50,132 nt of DNA, from contig NZ_LGTE01000023.1 of the NCBI RefSeq assembly GCF_001263415.1, forward strand, positions 1-50,132. The letters are read 5' to 3'. Positions 32,880 to 42,567 of the stretch are shown here, one piece after another; position 1 is the first letter of the stretch, and every line of letters starts with the position of its first letter. The DNA is from Thermincola ferriacetica. GTDB lineage: Bacteria > Bacillota > Thermincolia > Thermincolales > Thermincolaceae. The translations under genes were made by a program, and so were the position numbers. Below the pieces are notes generated by a model. It searched no databases and was not told the DNA's origin. It saw only the letters and a program-made list of their open reading frames with translations.

Positions 32880-34415
32880 ATGAGTGGAATTAAACACAAA
32901 AAGCGGGAAAAACAACAAAACATTTGGTGTAAAAATAAAGGGGGCTGGGTTTTATACATTACTTCTATAATATGCGGGGCAATCCTGATGTCACTGGAGA
33001 TAATCGGTGGCCGGCTTTTGTCTCCTTTTTTTGGCGGTTCTGTTTATGTTTGGGGAAGTATTATTTCCGTTTTTCTAATTGCCCTGAGTACGGGATACTA
33101 CCTGGGCGGTGTTGCAGCCGACAGGAAGCCCAGTATGGCTTTTTTATCGGGATACATAGCTGTATCAGGGTTGTTAATTCTTTTTATTCCCCTGCTGGTA
33201 TTTCCCCTTGCGCAATTTGCTTTTTCGCTGGGGCTGGGTAATTTCGGGGCGCTGTTTGTCGGTATGCTGCTGTTTTTCCTGCCCAGTCTGGGTTTGGGGA
33301 TGGTTTCGCCTTATATAATCAAGTTAGGTATGAAGGAGTCCAGCCGACTGGGCAACTTGGTCGGTAAGTTTTACGCCGTTTCCACTATTGGCAGTATTCT
33401 TGGGACCTTGGCTACCACCTTTGTGCTCATTCCCTGGTTTGGAATAAAACATATTGTTTTTTCTTTGGGTATAATTCTAGTTCTTTTGGCAGCGGCCATT
33501 TTAATACTTCAAAAATTAATTCCGCAGGGCATATTTGCCATTTGCCTGCTAGGGCTGTCTCTTTTTGGTATAGCGCTGGCTGACCCAATTGCCGCAGAAA
33601 GCTCCCAAAATGCCGGCTTAATATATGAAAAGGAGACAATGTATAACAATATTTCGGTGGAGGATTACGGAGAACGCAGGTACCTGATGTTTAACGATAC
33701 TGAACAAAGTGTCATCAACAAATATAAGTTTGGTGAACATGTCTGGCCTTATACTAAACTTATGGATGCTGCCATGCAATATTACCGGCCCGATGCAAAG
33801 AAGGTGCTGGTTATTGGAGTTGGAGGAGGAACTGTAATCAATGGCATATTGGCGCAAAAAAAAGATATAGCTATAGATGCTGTTGACATTGACCCTGAGG
33901 TAATCAACGTGGCTCATAAATATTTCAATATGCCCTATACTCCCAGGCTCCGTACTGCGGCTGTCGATGGCAGATCTTTTTTGCGAGATAAAAGGAACCG
34001 GTACGACGTAATTATGGTGGATGCTTACAACCGTTCAAGTATTCCTTTTCATCTCACAACCAAGGAATTTTTCGATGAAGTGGCTGCTGCGCTGAAACCG
34101 GGCGGTATTGTGGTTTTTAACATTGTGAGCAGTATCAAGGGTGATTACAGTCCCTTTTTCAAGAGTTTGTTGCTGACTTCTAAGCAGGTTTTCCCTGAAT
34201 TTCGCGTGTTTCAGGCAGAATTCGATGACCCGACGGAAATGGATAATTTAATTTTAGTGTCGTCACGGGATAAGTTGCCTTCTCCGGGGCAATTGGCGGG
34301 TCGTCCCGAGTACAAAGGTAATATTGATCTCAGTGAGGCGATATTGCTGACAGATGATTATGCCCCTGTAGAAACCCTGGCCTTAAAAATTATGTCGGAT
34401 GTAACCGTAGACTGA
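32880..34415 (+). CDS. Membrane-anchored spermidine synthase-like methyltransferase-fold protein
   Basis: This 511-residue protein has six to eight membrane segments in its first 230 residues (ILMSLEIIGGRLLSPFFGG, IISVFLIALSTGYYLGGV, VGKFYAVSTIGSILGT). A Rossmann-fold domain of the spermidine synthase type follows (about 270-480): KKVLVIGVGGGTVINGILAQ, AVDIDPEVINVAHKYF, DVIMVDAYNRSSIPFHLTT. The acidic residue after VGGG and DIDPE fit nucleotide or SAM-type ligand binding. Such fused proteins are widespread and often annotated spermidine synthase, but their product is unproven. The ribosome site is weak (GGGTGA, 14 bases before the ATG). A terminator follows. Confidence 0.82.
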   Translation: MSGIKHKKREKQQNIWCKNKGGWVLYITSIICGAILMSLEIIGGRLLSPFFGGSVYVWGSIISVFLIALSTGYYLGGVAADRKPSMAFLSGYIAVSGLLILFIPLLVFPLAQFAFSLGLGNFGALFVGMLLFFLPSLGLGMVSPYIIKLGMKESSRLGNLVGKFYAVSTIGSILGTLATTFVLIPWFGIKHIVFSLGIILVLLAAAILILQKLIPQGIFAICLLGLSLFGIALADPIAAESSQNAGLIYEKETMYNNISVEDYGERRYLMFNDTEQSVINKYKFGEHVWPYTKLMDAAMQYYRPDAKKVLVIGVGGGTVINGILAQKKDIAIDAVDIDPEVINVAHKYFNMPYTPRLRTAAVDGRSFLRDKRNRYDVIMVDAYNRSSIPFHLTTKEFFDEVAAALKPGGIVVFNIVSSIKGDYSPFFKSLLLTSKQVFPEFRVFQAEFDDPTEMDNLILVSSRDKLPSPGQLAGRPEYKGNIDLSEAILLTDDYAPVETLALKIMSDVTVD

Positions 34416-34443
34416 AACAAAATGACAGTTGAAAAACAGTTTT

Positions 34444-34480
34444 AAAAGCTGCCTGATGTACAGGGCGGCTGTTCTTTTAT
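34444..34480 (+). terminator. Terminator before priA
   Basis: AGCTGCC (34447-34453) pairs with GGCGGCT (34464-34470) with one G-T pair, followed by GTTCTTTTAT. Confidence 0.75.
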
Positions 34481-34520
34481 ATGGGGAAATTGGACAGCGC
34501 TTTATTAACTACCGGGTTTT

Positions 34521-34529
34521 TGTTATAAT
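34521..34529 (+). promoter_or_regulatory. Extended -10 promoter of the priA operon
   Basis: TGTTATAAT fits TG-n-TATAAT. TTTATT at 34501-34506 is a possible -35 box. It lies about 40 bp before the priA start and marks the restart of the housekeeping operon after the accessory block. Confidence 0.6.
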
Positions 34530-34570
34530 GTTAAATAAACTATCCTAAATGAAGGGAATGGGAACATAAT

Positions 34571-37060
34571 TTGTATGCTGAGGTTGTTGTCAACCTTTTG
34601 AACCGGAAATTGGACAGGGTGTTTCATTATTCTATCCCTTCCGCCCTGGAAAAGCGTCTGCGGGAAGGCATGCAGGTACTGGTTCCTTTTGGCCCCCAGA
34701 CTGTTGACGGATACGTGGTTGGTCTTACGGAAACAGCGGAGGTAGAAAAAACCAGAGATATTTTGGAAATTGTGGAAGAGGAACCTGTCTTCAGCCGGGA
34801 AATGCTGGCTTTAGTCCGTTGGATGTCTAAAACCTACCTTTGTACCATGGTTGATGCCCTGCATGTGGTTATGCCTCCCGGACTGAAACTGCGTAGCAAA
34901 AAATTTCTGTCCTTAAACAACCCTGACGCCGATTTGAAAAATCTAATATTTGCCCAAATAATGACCGGAGCCGATACTGAGTTGAAGGATAAGGTTGCCG
35001 CTGTTCTGGACCTTTTATCTGTCCGGGGCAAGGCAGAAATCAAATCACTGGAACAGCAATACGGTAAAAAGCCAGTGGAATACCTGGCAAGGATTTTAAA
35101 GGAAAATGGCTGGGGTGAGGTGCGGACTAAGTTTGCGGCAAAAGCCCGCAAAAAGAAGGTGAAACGGGTCTTACTGACTGAAAACAGCAGGGATGATACG
35201 GAAGAATTAATCCGTCATTTGGCAGTGAAAGCTCCAAAACAGGCCGAAGTTCTGACAATACTGGCTTCTGATTCGCCTGTTACCCTGCCGGAATTGAAGG
35301 ATATGGGCTGTTCGCCTGCGGCTGTTCAGGCTCTTCTGGAAAAGGGGCTAATTAAGATAGAAGAAATAGAAGATATCCGTGACCCTTTTCAGGAATGCCG
35401 GCCTGTGGAATATGAACCGCCTAAACAACTGACTTCAGAGCAGGCGGAAGTATTAGCTGATATCAGTTGCAGTATTGAACGTGGGATCTCTGATGTTTTC
35501 CTGCTGCATGGAGCTACGGGCAGCGGTAAAACGGAAGTTTATCTGCAGGCCATTGACAAGGCGCTCACTATGGGCCAACAGGCAATCTTTCTTGTACCGG
35601 AGATAGCCCTTACCCCTCAAATGGTGCAGCGTGTGCGGGGAAGGTTTGGGGAAAAAGTGGCTGTTTTACACAGCGCTTTATCGTTGGGTGAGCGGTTTGA
35701 CCAGTGGCGGCAGATTAAAGATGGCGTAATTCAGGTGGTGGTAGGCGCCCGTTCAGCCGTTTTTGCCCCGGTGCCAAAATTAGGCCTGATTATTGTAGAC
35801 GAAGAACACGAAAGTACATATAAACAAGAAGAAAATCCCAAGTACCATGCCCGGGAGGTGGCCATTTACCGGTCCAGAATGGCCGGATGTCCGGTTATCC
35901 TGGGCAGCGCTACCCCTTCCGTTGAAAGTTATTATCTCGCCCGGGAAGGTAAATATAAATTAAAGACGATGCCTAACAGGATCGGCAACCGGCCGATGCC
36001 GGAAGTACATATAGTGGACTTGCGCCGGGAAATGGAACAGGGCAACAGGTCCATATTCAGCAGCCGGCTGCAGGAAGAGATTGCAACGGCACTACAAAAA
36101 GAGGAACAAATTATTCTATTTTTAAACCGGCGAGGATATTCAACCTTTGTTGTGTGCCGGGATTGCGGTTTTGTCGTTAAATGCAGGTACTGTAATATTT
36201 CTTTAACTTATCATGCCCATGGAGAAAAAATGATTTGTCATTACTGTGGTTACAAAGCCACAGTGCCACAGGTGTGCCCGGCCTGCCGCAGCAAGCACAT
36301 CCGGTATTTTGGCCTGGGAACACAAAGGGTGGAGGATGAAATAAAAAAACTTTTTCCGCAAGCCCGTGTGCTGAGAATGGATGTGGATACTACTTCCCGG
36401 AAAGGAGCCCATGAAAAAATCCTGACGGGTTTTGCTTCGGGCAAAGCGGATATCTTAATTGGCACCCAGATGATTGCTAAAGGGCTTGATTTTCGCAATG
36501 TGACCCTGGTGGGCGTCATTAGCGCCGATACTTCTCTCAATCTGCCTGACTTTCGGGCAGCCGAGAGAACCTTCCAGTTGTTAACTCAGGTGGCCGGGCG
36601 TGCTGGGAGAGCTGGTGCCCCGGGGAAGGTAATTGTGCAGACCTATGCCCCTGCTCATTACAGTGTCCGGACAGCCCAAAAACATGATTTTCCCGGGTTT
36701 TATGGGATAGAGATAGAGACCAGGCGGGAAATGGAGTATCCTCCTTTCTCGCGATTGCTGCGCATAGTAATAAGTGGTTTTGATGAAAATAAAGTTATCC
36801 GGGCAGCCCATATATTGGCGGAAAATGTGCAAGCTCAGCTCCGCGGCGTGGAAGAAAGGCTGGAACAGCCTTTACTGGGTCCGGCGCCGGCGCCGTTGAC
36901 AAAATTAAGAAACAAATACCGGTGGCAGTTATGCATAAAGGCCAAAAACCGTAAGGTGTTCGGCCCGTTGGTGGACAGTGCGCTTTACAAATCAGGGCTG
37001 CGTGAACAGTTTAATGATTTAAAATTTAATGTAGAGATAGATCCGCAAAGTTTACTTTAA
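34571..37060 (+). CDS. priA: Primosomal replication-restart helicase PriA
   Basis: This 829-residue helicase reloads the replication machinery at stalled forks. The N-terminal 3'-end-binding domain starts YAEVVVNLLNRKLDRVFHYS. The helicase core has GATGSGKTEVYLQ, the DEEH box (VDEEHESTYKQEENPKYHAR), LGSATPSVESY, and motif V-VI sequence GTQMIAKGLDF and QVAGRAGRAGAPG. Two zinc sites are present (CRDCGFVVKCRYC and CHYCGYKATVPQVCPAC). The TTG start gives MYAEVVV as in relatives and is preceded by AAGGGAATGGG. It is followed by def after 12 bases. Confidence 0.96.
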   Translation: MYAEVVVNLLNRKLDRVFHYSIPSALEKRLREGMQVLVPFGPQTVDGYVVGLTETAEVEKTRDILEIVEEEPVFSREMLALVRWMSKTYLCTMVDALHVVMPPGLKLRSKKFLSLNNPDADLKNLIFAQIMTGADTELKDKVAAVLDLLSVRGKAEIKSLEQQYGKKPVEYLARILKENGWGEVRTKFAAKARKKKVKRVLLTENSRDDTEELIRHLAVKAPKQAEVLTILASDSPVTLPELKDMGCSPAAVQALLEKGLIKIEEIEDIRDPFQECRPVEYEPPKQLTSEQAEVLADISCSIERGISDVFLLHGATGSGKTEVYLQAIDKALTMGQQAIFLVPEIALTPQMVQRVRGRFGEKVAVLHSALSLGERFDQWRQIKDGVIQVVVGARSAVFAPVPKLGLIIVDEEHESTYKQEENPKYHAREVAIYRSRMAGCPVILGSATPSVESYYLAREGKYKLKTMPNRIGNRPMPEVHIVDLRREMEQGNRSIFSSRLQEEIATALQKEEQIILFLNRRGYSTFVVCRDCGFVVKCRYCNISLTYHAHGEKMICHYCGYKATVPQVCPACRSKHIRYFGLGTQRVEDEIKKLFPQARVLRMDVDTTSRKGAHEKILTGFASGKADILIGTQMIAKGLDFRNVTLVGVISADTSLNLPDFRAAERTFQLLTQVAGRAGRAGAPGKVIVQTYAPAHYSVRTAQKHDFPGFYGIEIETRREMEYPPFSRLLRIVISGFDENKVIRAAHILAENVQAQLRGVEERLEQPLLGPAPAPLTKLRNKYRWQLCIKAKNRKVFGPLVDSALYKSGLREQFNDLKFNVEIDPQSLL

Positions 37061-37072
37061 GGAGGAAAAACA

Positions 37073-37525
37073 GTGGCTGTATACAAAATTGTGGAAATAG
37101 GGGACCCCATCTTAAAAGAGAAATGCAGGCCGGTGAATAAAATTACCCCTAATATTATTAAACTGCTGGATGACATGGCCGATACCATGTATGATGCCAA
37201 CGGCGTCGGGTTGGCAGCTCCGCAGATCGGTGTAGGGAAAAGGGTGATTGTGGTTGATGTGGGAGACGGCCTGATAGAACTGATCAACCCGGAAATCGTA
37301 CACAGAGAAGGCAGCGAAACCGACGTGGAAGGCTGTCTGAGTATTCCAGGCATACAGGGCCAGGTTCCCAGGTATGCTAAAGTTCGGGTAAGAGGCATGA
37401 ACCGGGAAGGGGACAGGGTAGAATATGAAGCAGAAGGGCTTTTGGCCCGGGCTTTTCAGCATGAAATTGACCACCTGGAAGGAATTTTGTTTATCGACCG
37501 GGCCAAAGAAATTATTAAAAAGTAG
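37073..37525 (+). CDS. def: Peptide deformylase
   Basis: This 150-residue metalloenzyme removes the N-formyl group from new proteins. The three motifs are [18 protein letters not shown] (metal-binding cysteine) and QHEIDHLEG (two metal histidines and catalytic glutamate). The GTG start follows AAGGAGG. It lies between priA and fmt, the common order. Confidence 0.96.
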   Translation: MAVYKIVEIGDPILKEKCRPVNKITPNIIKLLDDMADTMYDANGVGLAAPQIGVGKRVIVVDVGDGLIELINPEIVHREGSETDVEGCLSIPGIQGQVPRYAKVRVRGMNREGDRVEYEAEGLLARAFQHEIDHLEGILFIDRAKEIIKK

Positions 37526-37538
37526 GAGGGTTTTCCCC

Positions 37539-38504
37539 GTGAAAATAATTTTTATGGGCACACCTGATTTTGCCGTACCGTGCCTGAAAGAGCTGGTCAA
37601 GACAGGGCATGATGTGGTGCAGGTAATAACTCAGCCGGACCGGCCAAAAGGACGCGGCCGCAAACTTATGCCGCCACCGGTGAAAGTAACTGCACAGGAG
37701 CTGGGGCTCCAGGTGTATCAACCCGACAAAATCAAAGCGCCGGAAGCGGTGGAAAAAATCAGGGAGCTGGCACCCGATGCCATAGTTGTAGTAGCCTTTG
37801 GCCAACTGCTGTCCCGGGATATATTGGCTATACCCAGGTTTGGCTGTATTAATGTCCATGCCTCAATTCTACCGAAATACCGCGGAGCAGCTCCTATCCA
37901 CTGGGCGGTAATTAACGGTGAAAAGGAATCGGGCGTCAGCATCATGTATATGGATGAGGGGTTGGATACAGGCGACGTGGTACTGGTGGAAAAGACGCCC
38001 ATTGCTGAATCAGATACCACAGGTATACTTCATGATAAATTGGCTTTTCTGGGAGCTAGGGCGTTGCTGCGAGCATTGGACCTGATTGCCCGTGGTGAAG
38101 CCAGGAGGATACCGCAGGACGACAGTGCCGCCAGTTATGCACCTTTACTTGACAAAGGAGTGGAACTGATTGATTGGCATAAAACATCCAGGCAAATCAA
38201 AGATTTAGTAAGGGGATTAAACCCCTGGCCGGTAGCCTATACATATTTCGGGGAGAAGATTTTAAAAATCTGGACGGTGGATGTAGCTGGCCGAGAAACG
38301 GCAGCGGACGGGCCTTTTCGTCCGGGCCGGATCATTAAGGTTGTTCCTGAGGAGGGTATTTACGTGGCATCCGGCGATGGTGCAGTAATAATAAAAGAAC
38401 TACAGTTACAGGGAAGTAAGAAGATGAGCGCAGAAGATTTTATCAGGGGTCGGCGTATTGAACCCGGCACAATACTGACAAACGAGCCGGCGGTGTTGAG
38501 TTGA
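37539..38504 (+). CDS. fmt: Methionyl-tRNA formyltransferase
   Basis: This 321-residue enzyme formylates the initiator tRNA. It begins KIIFMGTPDFAVPCLKEL, has the catalytic INVHASILPKYRGAAPIHWA and the C-terminal tRNA-binding domain (KDLVRGLNPWPVAYTYF). I chose GTG 37539 because AGGAGGG stands 9 bases upstream and the family starts there. A longer frame from 37425 only overlaps def in another frame. It is 14 bases after def. Confidence 0.96.
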   Translation: MKIIFMGTPDFAVPCLKELVKTGHDVVQVITQPDRPKGRGRKLMPPPVKVTAQELGLQVYQPDKIKAPEAVEKIRELAPDAIVVVAFGQLLSRDILAIPRFGCINVHASILPKYRGAAPIHWAVINGEKESGVSIMYMDEGLDTGDVVLVEKTPIAESDTTGILHDKLAFLGARALLRALDLIARGEARRIPQDDSAASYAPLLDKGVELIDWHKTSRQIKDLVRGLNPWPVAYTYFGEKILKIWTVDVAGRETAADGPFRPGRIIKVVPEEGIYVASGDGAVIIKELQLQGSKKMSAEDFIRGRRIEPGTILTNEPAVLS

Positions 38505-38529
38505 ACGGTTTTTACAGGGAGGGTTGCTT

Positions 38530-39228
38530 ATGATTGGTTTTCCTTTTTGGGATCCTACGATTATCATTTTGATACCGGGTTTGCTGCTGTCATTATATGC
38601 CCAGTTTAAGATTCAGAGTACTTTTGCCCGCTACCTGCAGGTCAGGTCCGCGGCAGGTATTACAGGGGCCGAAGCTGCCAGAAGGCTTTTGGAAAGAGCA
38701 AGGATTTATGATGTGGCTGTGGAAATGACGCCGGGAACTTTGTCGGACCACTACGACCCCAGAAAAAAAGTTCTTCGCTTATCGCCCCAGGTTTACAACG
38801 GTACATCATTGGCCAGTTTAGGGGTGGCTGCCCACGAAGTAGGACACGCAATTCAGCATGATACAGGTTATATGCCTTTAAACATCAGGGCAGCTTTTGT
38901 ACCCGTTGTAAACATTGGTTCAACCCTGGCCTTTCCGCTGTTGATACTGGGATTAATCCTGGCTATCAAACCATTGGTTTGGGTAGGTATTTATGCTTTT
39001 GCAGCCGTAGTTTTATTTCAGTTGGTGACCCTGCCGGTAGAATTGAATGCCAGCGCCCGGGCCATGGCTAATCTGGAAGGTTCCGGGTTAATTTCCGGGG
39101 CTGAGGTAGGGGCTACCAGGAAAGTACTTGATGCGGCCGCCTTGACTTACGTGGCAGCGGCAGTGGTTAGTATCTTGCAGTTAGTCAGGCTGCTCGCCAT
39201 TGCCGGATTTTTTAGAAGGGATGACTAA
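38530..39228 (+). CDS. yugP: Zinc-dependent membrane peptidase, YugP family
   Basis: This 232-residue membrane protein belongs to the neutral zinc metallopeptidase family 2 (YugP). The zinc motif HEVGH is in LGVAAHEVGHAIQHDTGYMP. Membrane helices are near the N-terminus (IIILIPGLLLSLYAQF), at FVPVVNIGSTLAFPLLILGL and at the C-terminus. Substrates are not known. I take ATG 38530, 8 bases after GGGAGGG, rather than the TTG at 38524. It lies between fmt and rsmB with very short gaps, as in many Clostridia. Confidence 0.9.
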   Translation: MIGFPFWDPTIIILIPGLLLSLYAQFKIQSTFARYLQVRSAAGITGAEAARRLLERARIYDVAVEMTPGTLSDHYDPRKKVLRLSPQVYNGTSLASLGVAAHEVGHAIQHDTGYMPLNIRAAFVPVVNIGSTLAFPLLILGLILAIKPLVWVGIYAFAAVVLFQLVTLPVELNASARAMANLEGSGLISGAEVGATRKVLDAAALTYVAAAVVSILQLVRLLAIAGFFRRDD

Positions 39229-39230
39229 AT

Positions 39231-40586
39231 TTGAGATCTGCACGGAAACTGGCCCTGGAGGTCATCTATCAGGTTGACCGGGAAGGGGCCTATTCTAATA
39301 TAGCTTTAAATAAAGTATTGGAAAAATACCAACCGGAAAAAAAAGACCGCGCCTTTATAACGGAACTGGTTTATGGGACTTTAAAACGTTTAAATACTCT
39401 GGACTGGATAGCGGGCCGGTTTGTTTCCAGACCCCTGGATTCACTGACACCCTGGATAAGAAACATTATCAGGATGGGTATTTACCAGATTTTCTTTATG
39501 GACAAAGTGCCTAATTCGGCTGCTTGCAACGAGTCAGTCAATTTGGCCCGTAAATTCGGCCACCAGGGGACTGTTAAATTTGTCAACGGGGTGCTGCGGA
39601 ATGTAGTCAGGCATAAAGACCGGCTTAAATGGCCCGATAAAGACGCCGAACCGGTGGAATACCTCAGTATTCATTATTCCCATCCTACCTGGATGGTAAG
39701 TTTATGGTTAGAAGAATTCGGCTTTGAAGAGACTGAAAAGTTATGCCGAGCGAATAATGAAACGCCGCCCAATTCAATTCGTACCAATACATTAAAGATC
39801 AGCAGGGACGAACTCATTGGTGTGCTGGCCGGTGAAGGCGTTGAATGCCGGAAAGGAGAATTTGCGCCTGAAACAATTAATATCTCCGGGTTCAAATCTA
39901 TTGCATCCCTAAAAAGCCATGCGCAGGGTCTGTATTTGGTGCAGGATGAAAGTTCCACCATGGTTGGCCATATAGTGGCGCCGAAGCCAGGCAGCAAAGT
40001 CATTGATGCCTGCAGTGCGCCGGGCGGTAAAACTACTCATTTGGCCCAGTTAATGAATAACCAGGGCCGGATCCTGGCCGGGGATATCCATCAGCATAAG
40101 ATGGGGCTGATTAAAGAAAACTGCAGTCGATTAGGAATCAACATAATTGAGCCGGCGCTTGTTGATGCCAGAGAATTGCACAAGGAGTACAAAGAATGGG
40201 CTGATTTTGTGCTTGTAGATGCGCCTTGTTCCGGACTTGGCGTGCTGCGCCGGCGGCCTGAGTTAAGATGGCGAAAAACCGTTAACCGGTTTAATGAGCT
40301 GACTGCTTTACAGATGGCTATTCTCCGGAGTGCTGCTCAATGTGTAAAAGCCGGGGGAGTTTTGGTTTACTCTACCTGTACTGTCAACAGACGGGAAAAC
40401 CTCGATCTGGTACGGTCTTTTTTGGAGAATGCTCCGGAGTTTCGCCTGGATAGTCTGTTACCTCTATTTCCGGACACATGTGACCGAACCAAATTTCCTA
40501 CGGCGGCAGAAGGCTATATCCAGTTTTTGCCTCATGTTCACGGTACCGACGGCTTTTTTGCGGCCAGAATGGTGAAAGAAGGATAA
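39231..40586 (+). CDS. rsmB: 16S rRNA m5C967 methyltransferase RsmB
   Basis: This 451-residue protein has an N-terminal NusB-like RNA-binding domain (about 1-140; RSARKLALEVIYQVDREGAY) and a C-terminal SAM-dependent methyltransferase domain. The latter has the SAM loop DACSAPGGKTTHLAQ, the catalytic cysteine in DAPCSGLGVLRRRPELRW and a second cysteine in YSTCTVNRREN. The TTG start at 39231 follows two bases after the yugP stop, with AAGGGATG upstream. It is conserved in this gene order. Confidence 0.95.
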   Translation: MRSARKLALEVIYQVDREGAYSNIALNKVLEKYQPEKKDRAFITELVYGTLKRLNTLDWIAGRFVSRPLDSLTPWIRNIIRMGIYQIFFMDKVPNSAACNESVNLARKFGHQGTVKFVNGVLRNVVRHKDRLKWPDKDAEPVEYLSIHYSHPTWMVSLWLEEFGFEETEKLCRANNETPPNSIRTNTLKISRDELIGVLAGEGVECRKGEFAPETINISGFKSIASLKSHAQGLYLVQDESSTMVGHIVAPKPGSKVIDACSAPGGKTTHLAQLMNNQGRILAGDIHQHKMGLIKENCSRLGINIIEPALVDARELHKEYKEWADFVLVDAPCSGLGVLRRRPELRWRKTVNRFNELTALQMAILRSAAQCVKAGGVLVYSTCTVNRRENLDLVRSFLENAPEFRLDSLLPLFPDTCDRTKFPTAAEGYIQFLPHVHGTDGFFAARMVKEG

Positions 40587-40706
40587 CAGAATCTTTTCCA
40601 CAAAAGACTATAATGGTACGAAATGGATATAGTTTATTTGGCAGAATTTTTTACATCTCCTGTGCAGGTATTGATAAAATTTTGTAGAATTAAAGGGGTC
40701 TAGAGA

Positions 40707-41777
40707 ATGAGTGCCTTGACGAATCTGAAAGACCTTTCTCTGGAAGAATTGACAGCATTTCTGATTGAGCTGGGAGAAAAGTCTTTCCGGGCCAAACAAA
40801 TTGCAGACTGGGTTTTTAAAAAAGGGGTCGCGGAAATTGCCGATATGACCAATCTTCCTCTGAGTTTACGGGAAAGGTTGTCAAAAACTGCCTACATCGG
40901 CAGGTTGGAGATTATAAAAGAGCAGCAAGGCCGGGATGGCACAACCAAGTATCTGTTCGAGTTGGCTGATGGAAATACGGTAGAGACTGTTTTTTTAAAG
41001 CACAATTATGGTAACAGCGTATGTGTCTCAACCCAGGTGGGCTGCAAAATGGGCTGCCTTTTCTGTGCTTCTACTATTGGCGGATTTTATCGCAACCTTT
41101 CACCTGGAGAAATATACGACCAGGTTTTGCGTATTGAACAGAATAAAAAAAAGCGGATCAGCAGTGTTGTTATTATGGGCTCCGGTGAGCCCCTGGATAA
41201 TTACGAGGCTGTTTTAAAGTTTATTCGTTTGATTACGGCTCCTTATGCACTTAACGTTGGAATGCGGCATATTACCTTGTCTACCTGTGGTTTAGTTCCC
41301 CAAATATATAAGCTGGCTGAAGAGAAGCTGGCCTTAACCCTTTCGGTATCACTACACGCTCCGAATAATGAATTGCGCAACAAGTTGATGCCGGTAAACA
41401 GAAAATACCCGTTAGAGGAATTAATTCCTGCCTGCCACGAATATATTAAAAAGACCGGCAGGAGAATTACTTTTGAGTATACCCTGATTAAAGACGTGAA
41501 TGATTCCCAGGGCCATGCAGAGGAACTGGCCCGTTTGATAAAGGGTATGCTGTGTCATGTCAATCTGATTCCTGTTAACCCCGTGGCAGAAAGAAGATGG
41601 TACCGTCCGTCAACCGAAACTGTAAAAAGATTTCAGACTATATTGGAGAGAAATAGGGTGCCTGCCACAGTGCGCAGGGAAATGGGAACCGACATCGACG
41701 CAGCCTGCGGCCAGTTGCGAAGGAAATACAATCTTGCCCTGGAAACCGGAGGGAAAAAAGATGGGTTTTTGGACTAA
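40707..41777 (+). CDS. rlmN: Dual-specificity 23S rRNA/tRNA adenine-C2 methyltransferase RlmN
   Basis: This 356-residue radical SAM enzyme methylates A2503 of 23S rRNA and A37 of some tRNAs. The radical SAM motif is CKMGCLFCAS. GSGEPLDNYEAVLKFIRL and SLHAPNNELRNKLMPVNRKY are family blocks, and the catalytic C-terminal cysteine is in DIDAACGQLRRKY. The ATG at 40707 is preceded by a modest AAAGGGG. A 120-bp gap after rsmB may hold a promoter. The gene overlaps the next start by 17 bases. Confidence 0.96.
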   Translation: MSALTNLKDLSLEELTAFLIELGEKSFRAKQIADWVFKKGVAEIADMTNLPLSLRERLSKTAYIGRLEIIKEQQGRDGTTKYLFELADGNTVETVFLKHNYGNSVCVSTQVGCKMGCLFCASTIGGFYRNLSPGEIYDQVLRIEQNKKKRISSVVIMGSGEPLDNYEAVLKFIRLITAPYALNVGMRHITLSTCGLVPQIYKLAEEKLALTLSVSLHAPNNELRNKLMPVNRKYPLEELIPACHEYIKKTGRRITFEYTLIKDVNDSQGHAEELARLIKGMLCHVNLIPVNPVAERRWYRPSTETVKRFQTILERNRVPATVRREMGTDIDAACGQLRRKYNLALETGGKKDGFLD

Positions 41778-42567
41778 AGTTGAGCAGTGGTCTGAAAAAC
41801 ATATAGAAGGTTTTTTTAAGCAAAAGTTTACCGGGTCAATCCAGCCGGCCGAGATAGCGAAAATGATTGCCCGGGAAATGCGGGACAAGAAGACAGTGAG
41901 TGTTTCCAAAATTTATATTCCTAACGAATATACTGTTTTTGTGGGTGACAAGGATTGGGAGCAGATTTCCTCCATGGTCGGCAGTCTGGCGAGGGAGCTG
42001 CAGGATTTTGTGGCCGCAAAGGCCAAGCAGCGTAATTACGCTATGGTCGGGCCCCCACAAATAAAATTTGAAAAAGACGAAAGGGTAATGCCGGGATTTG
42101 TTGAGGTAAAAAGCAGGTTTTCGGAGGCGCTGCCTGATGAAAAACCGGCTACCGACAACGGGCATAGCCCCTTTGAGCATACTATTGTGGTAAATAGGGA
42201 AGACATGTTTTCTTCTTTAGCAGGGACAACAAAAAACAGGGCTTTCGAAGATACCTTTGTTCAAGACAAATTCAAGATAATCGCCTCATTAACGGTGACA
42301 ACTGCCGGGGGGCATCTGCAAAAATTCCCCCTCGGTACCAAACCGATTACCATTGGACGAAGGCGTACGTGTGACCTATCGCTTTTAGATGAAAACGTCT
42401 CCCGGTTACATGCCGACATAACGTACGCCGACGGGTATCACTTCATCGTTGACCATGGCAGTACCAACGGGGTATTCGTTAACGGCCAGCGTGTCATGAA
42501 GAAAAAATTGATGGATGGTGATACAATAAAACTCGGGAACACCATTATTGAATATAAGGTGGTCTGA
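41761..42567 (+). CDS. fhaA: FhaA-like protein: DUF3662 and FHA domain
   Basis: This 268-residue protein has an N-terminal DUF3662 domain (MGFWTKVEQWSEKHIEGFFK, then IQPAEIAKMIAREM and YIPNEYTVFVG) and a C-terminal FHA domain (about 188-266; ITIGRRRTCDLSLLDENVSR, LHADI, DHGSTNGVFVNGQRV). FHA domains bind phosphothreonine. In Mycobacterium the equivalent FhaA binds a phosphorylated MviN at the cell wall. I chose ATG 41761 because CCGGAGGG stands just upstream and the domain starts there. It overlaps rlmN by 17 bases and is coupled to the next FHA gene by TGATG. Confidence 0.92.
   Translation: MGFWTKVEQWSEKHIEGFFKQKFTGSIQPAEIAKMIAREMRDKKTVSVSKIYIPNEYTVFVGDKDWEQISSMVGSLARELQDFVAAKAKQRNYAMVGPPQIKFEKDERVMPGFVEVKSRFSEALPDEKPATDNGHSPFEHTIVVNREDMFSSLAGTTKNRAFEDTFVQDKFKIIASLTVTTAGGHLQKFPLGTKPITIGRRRTCDLSLLDENVSRLHADITYADGYHFIVDHGSTNGVFVNGQRVMKKKLMDGDTIKLGNTIIEYKVV

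Noticed and set aside
34524-34529. Stem-loop control element (T-box type) before priA
   Set aside because: Only a terminator of the previous gene and a promoter are seen; there is no space for a leader RNA.
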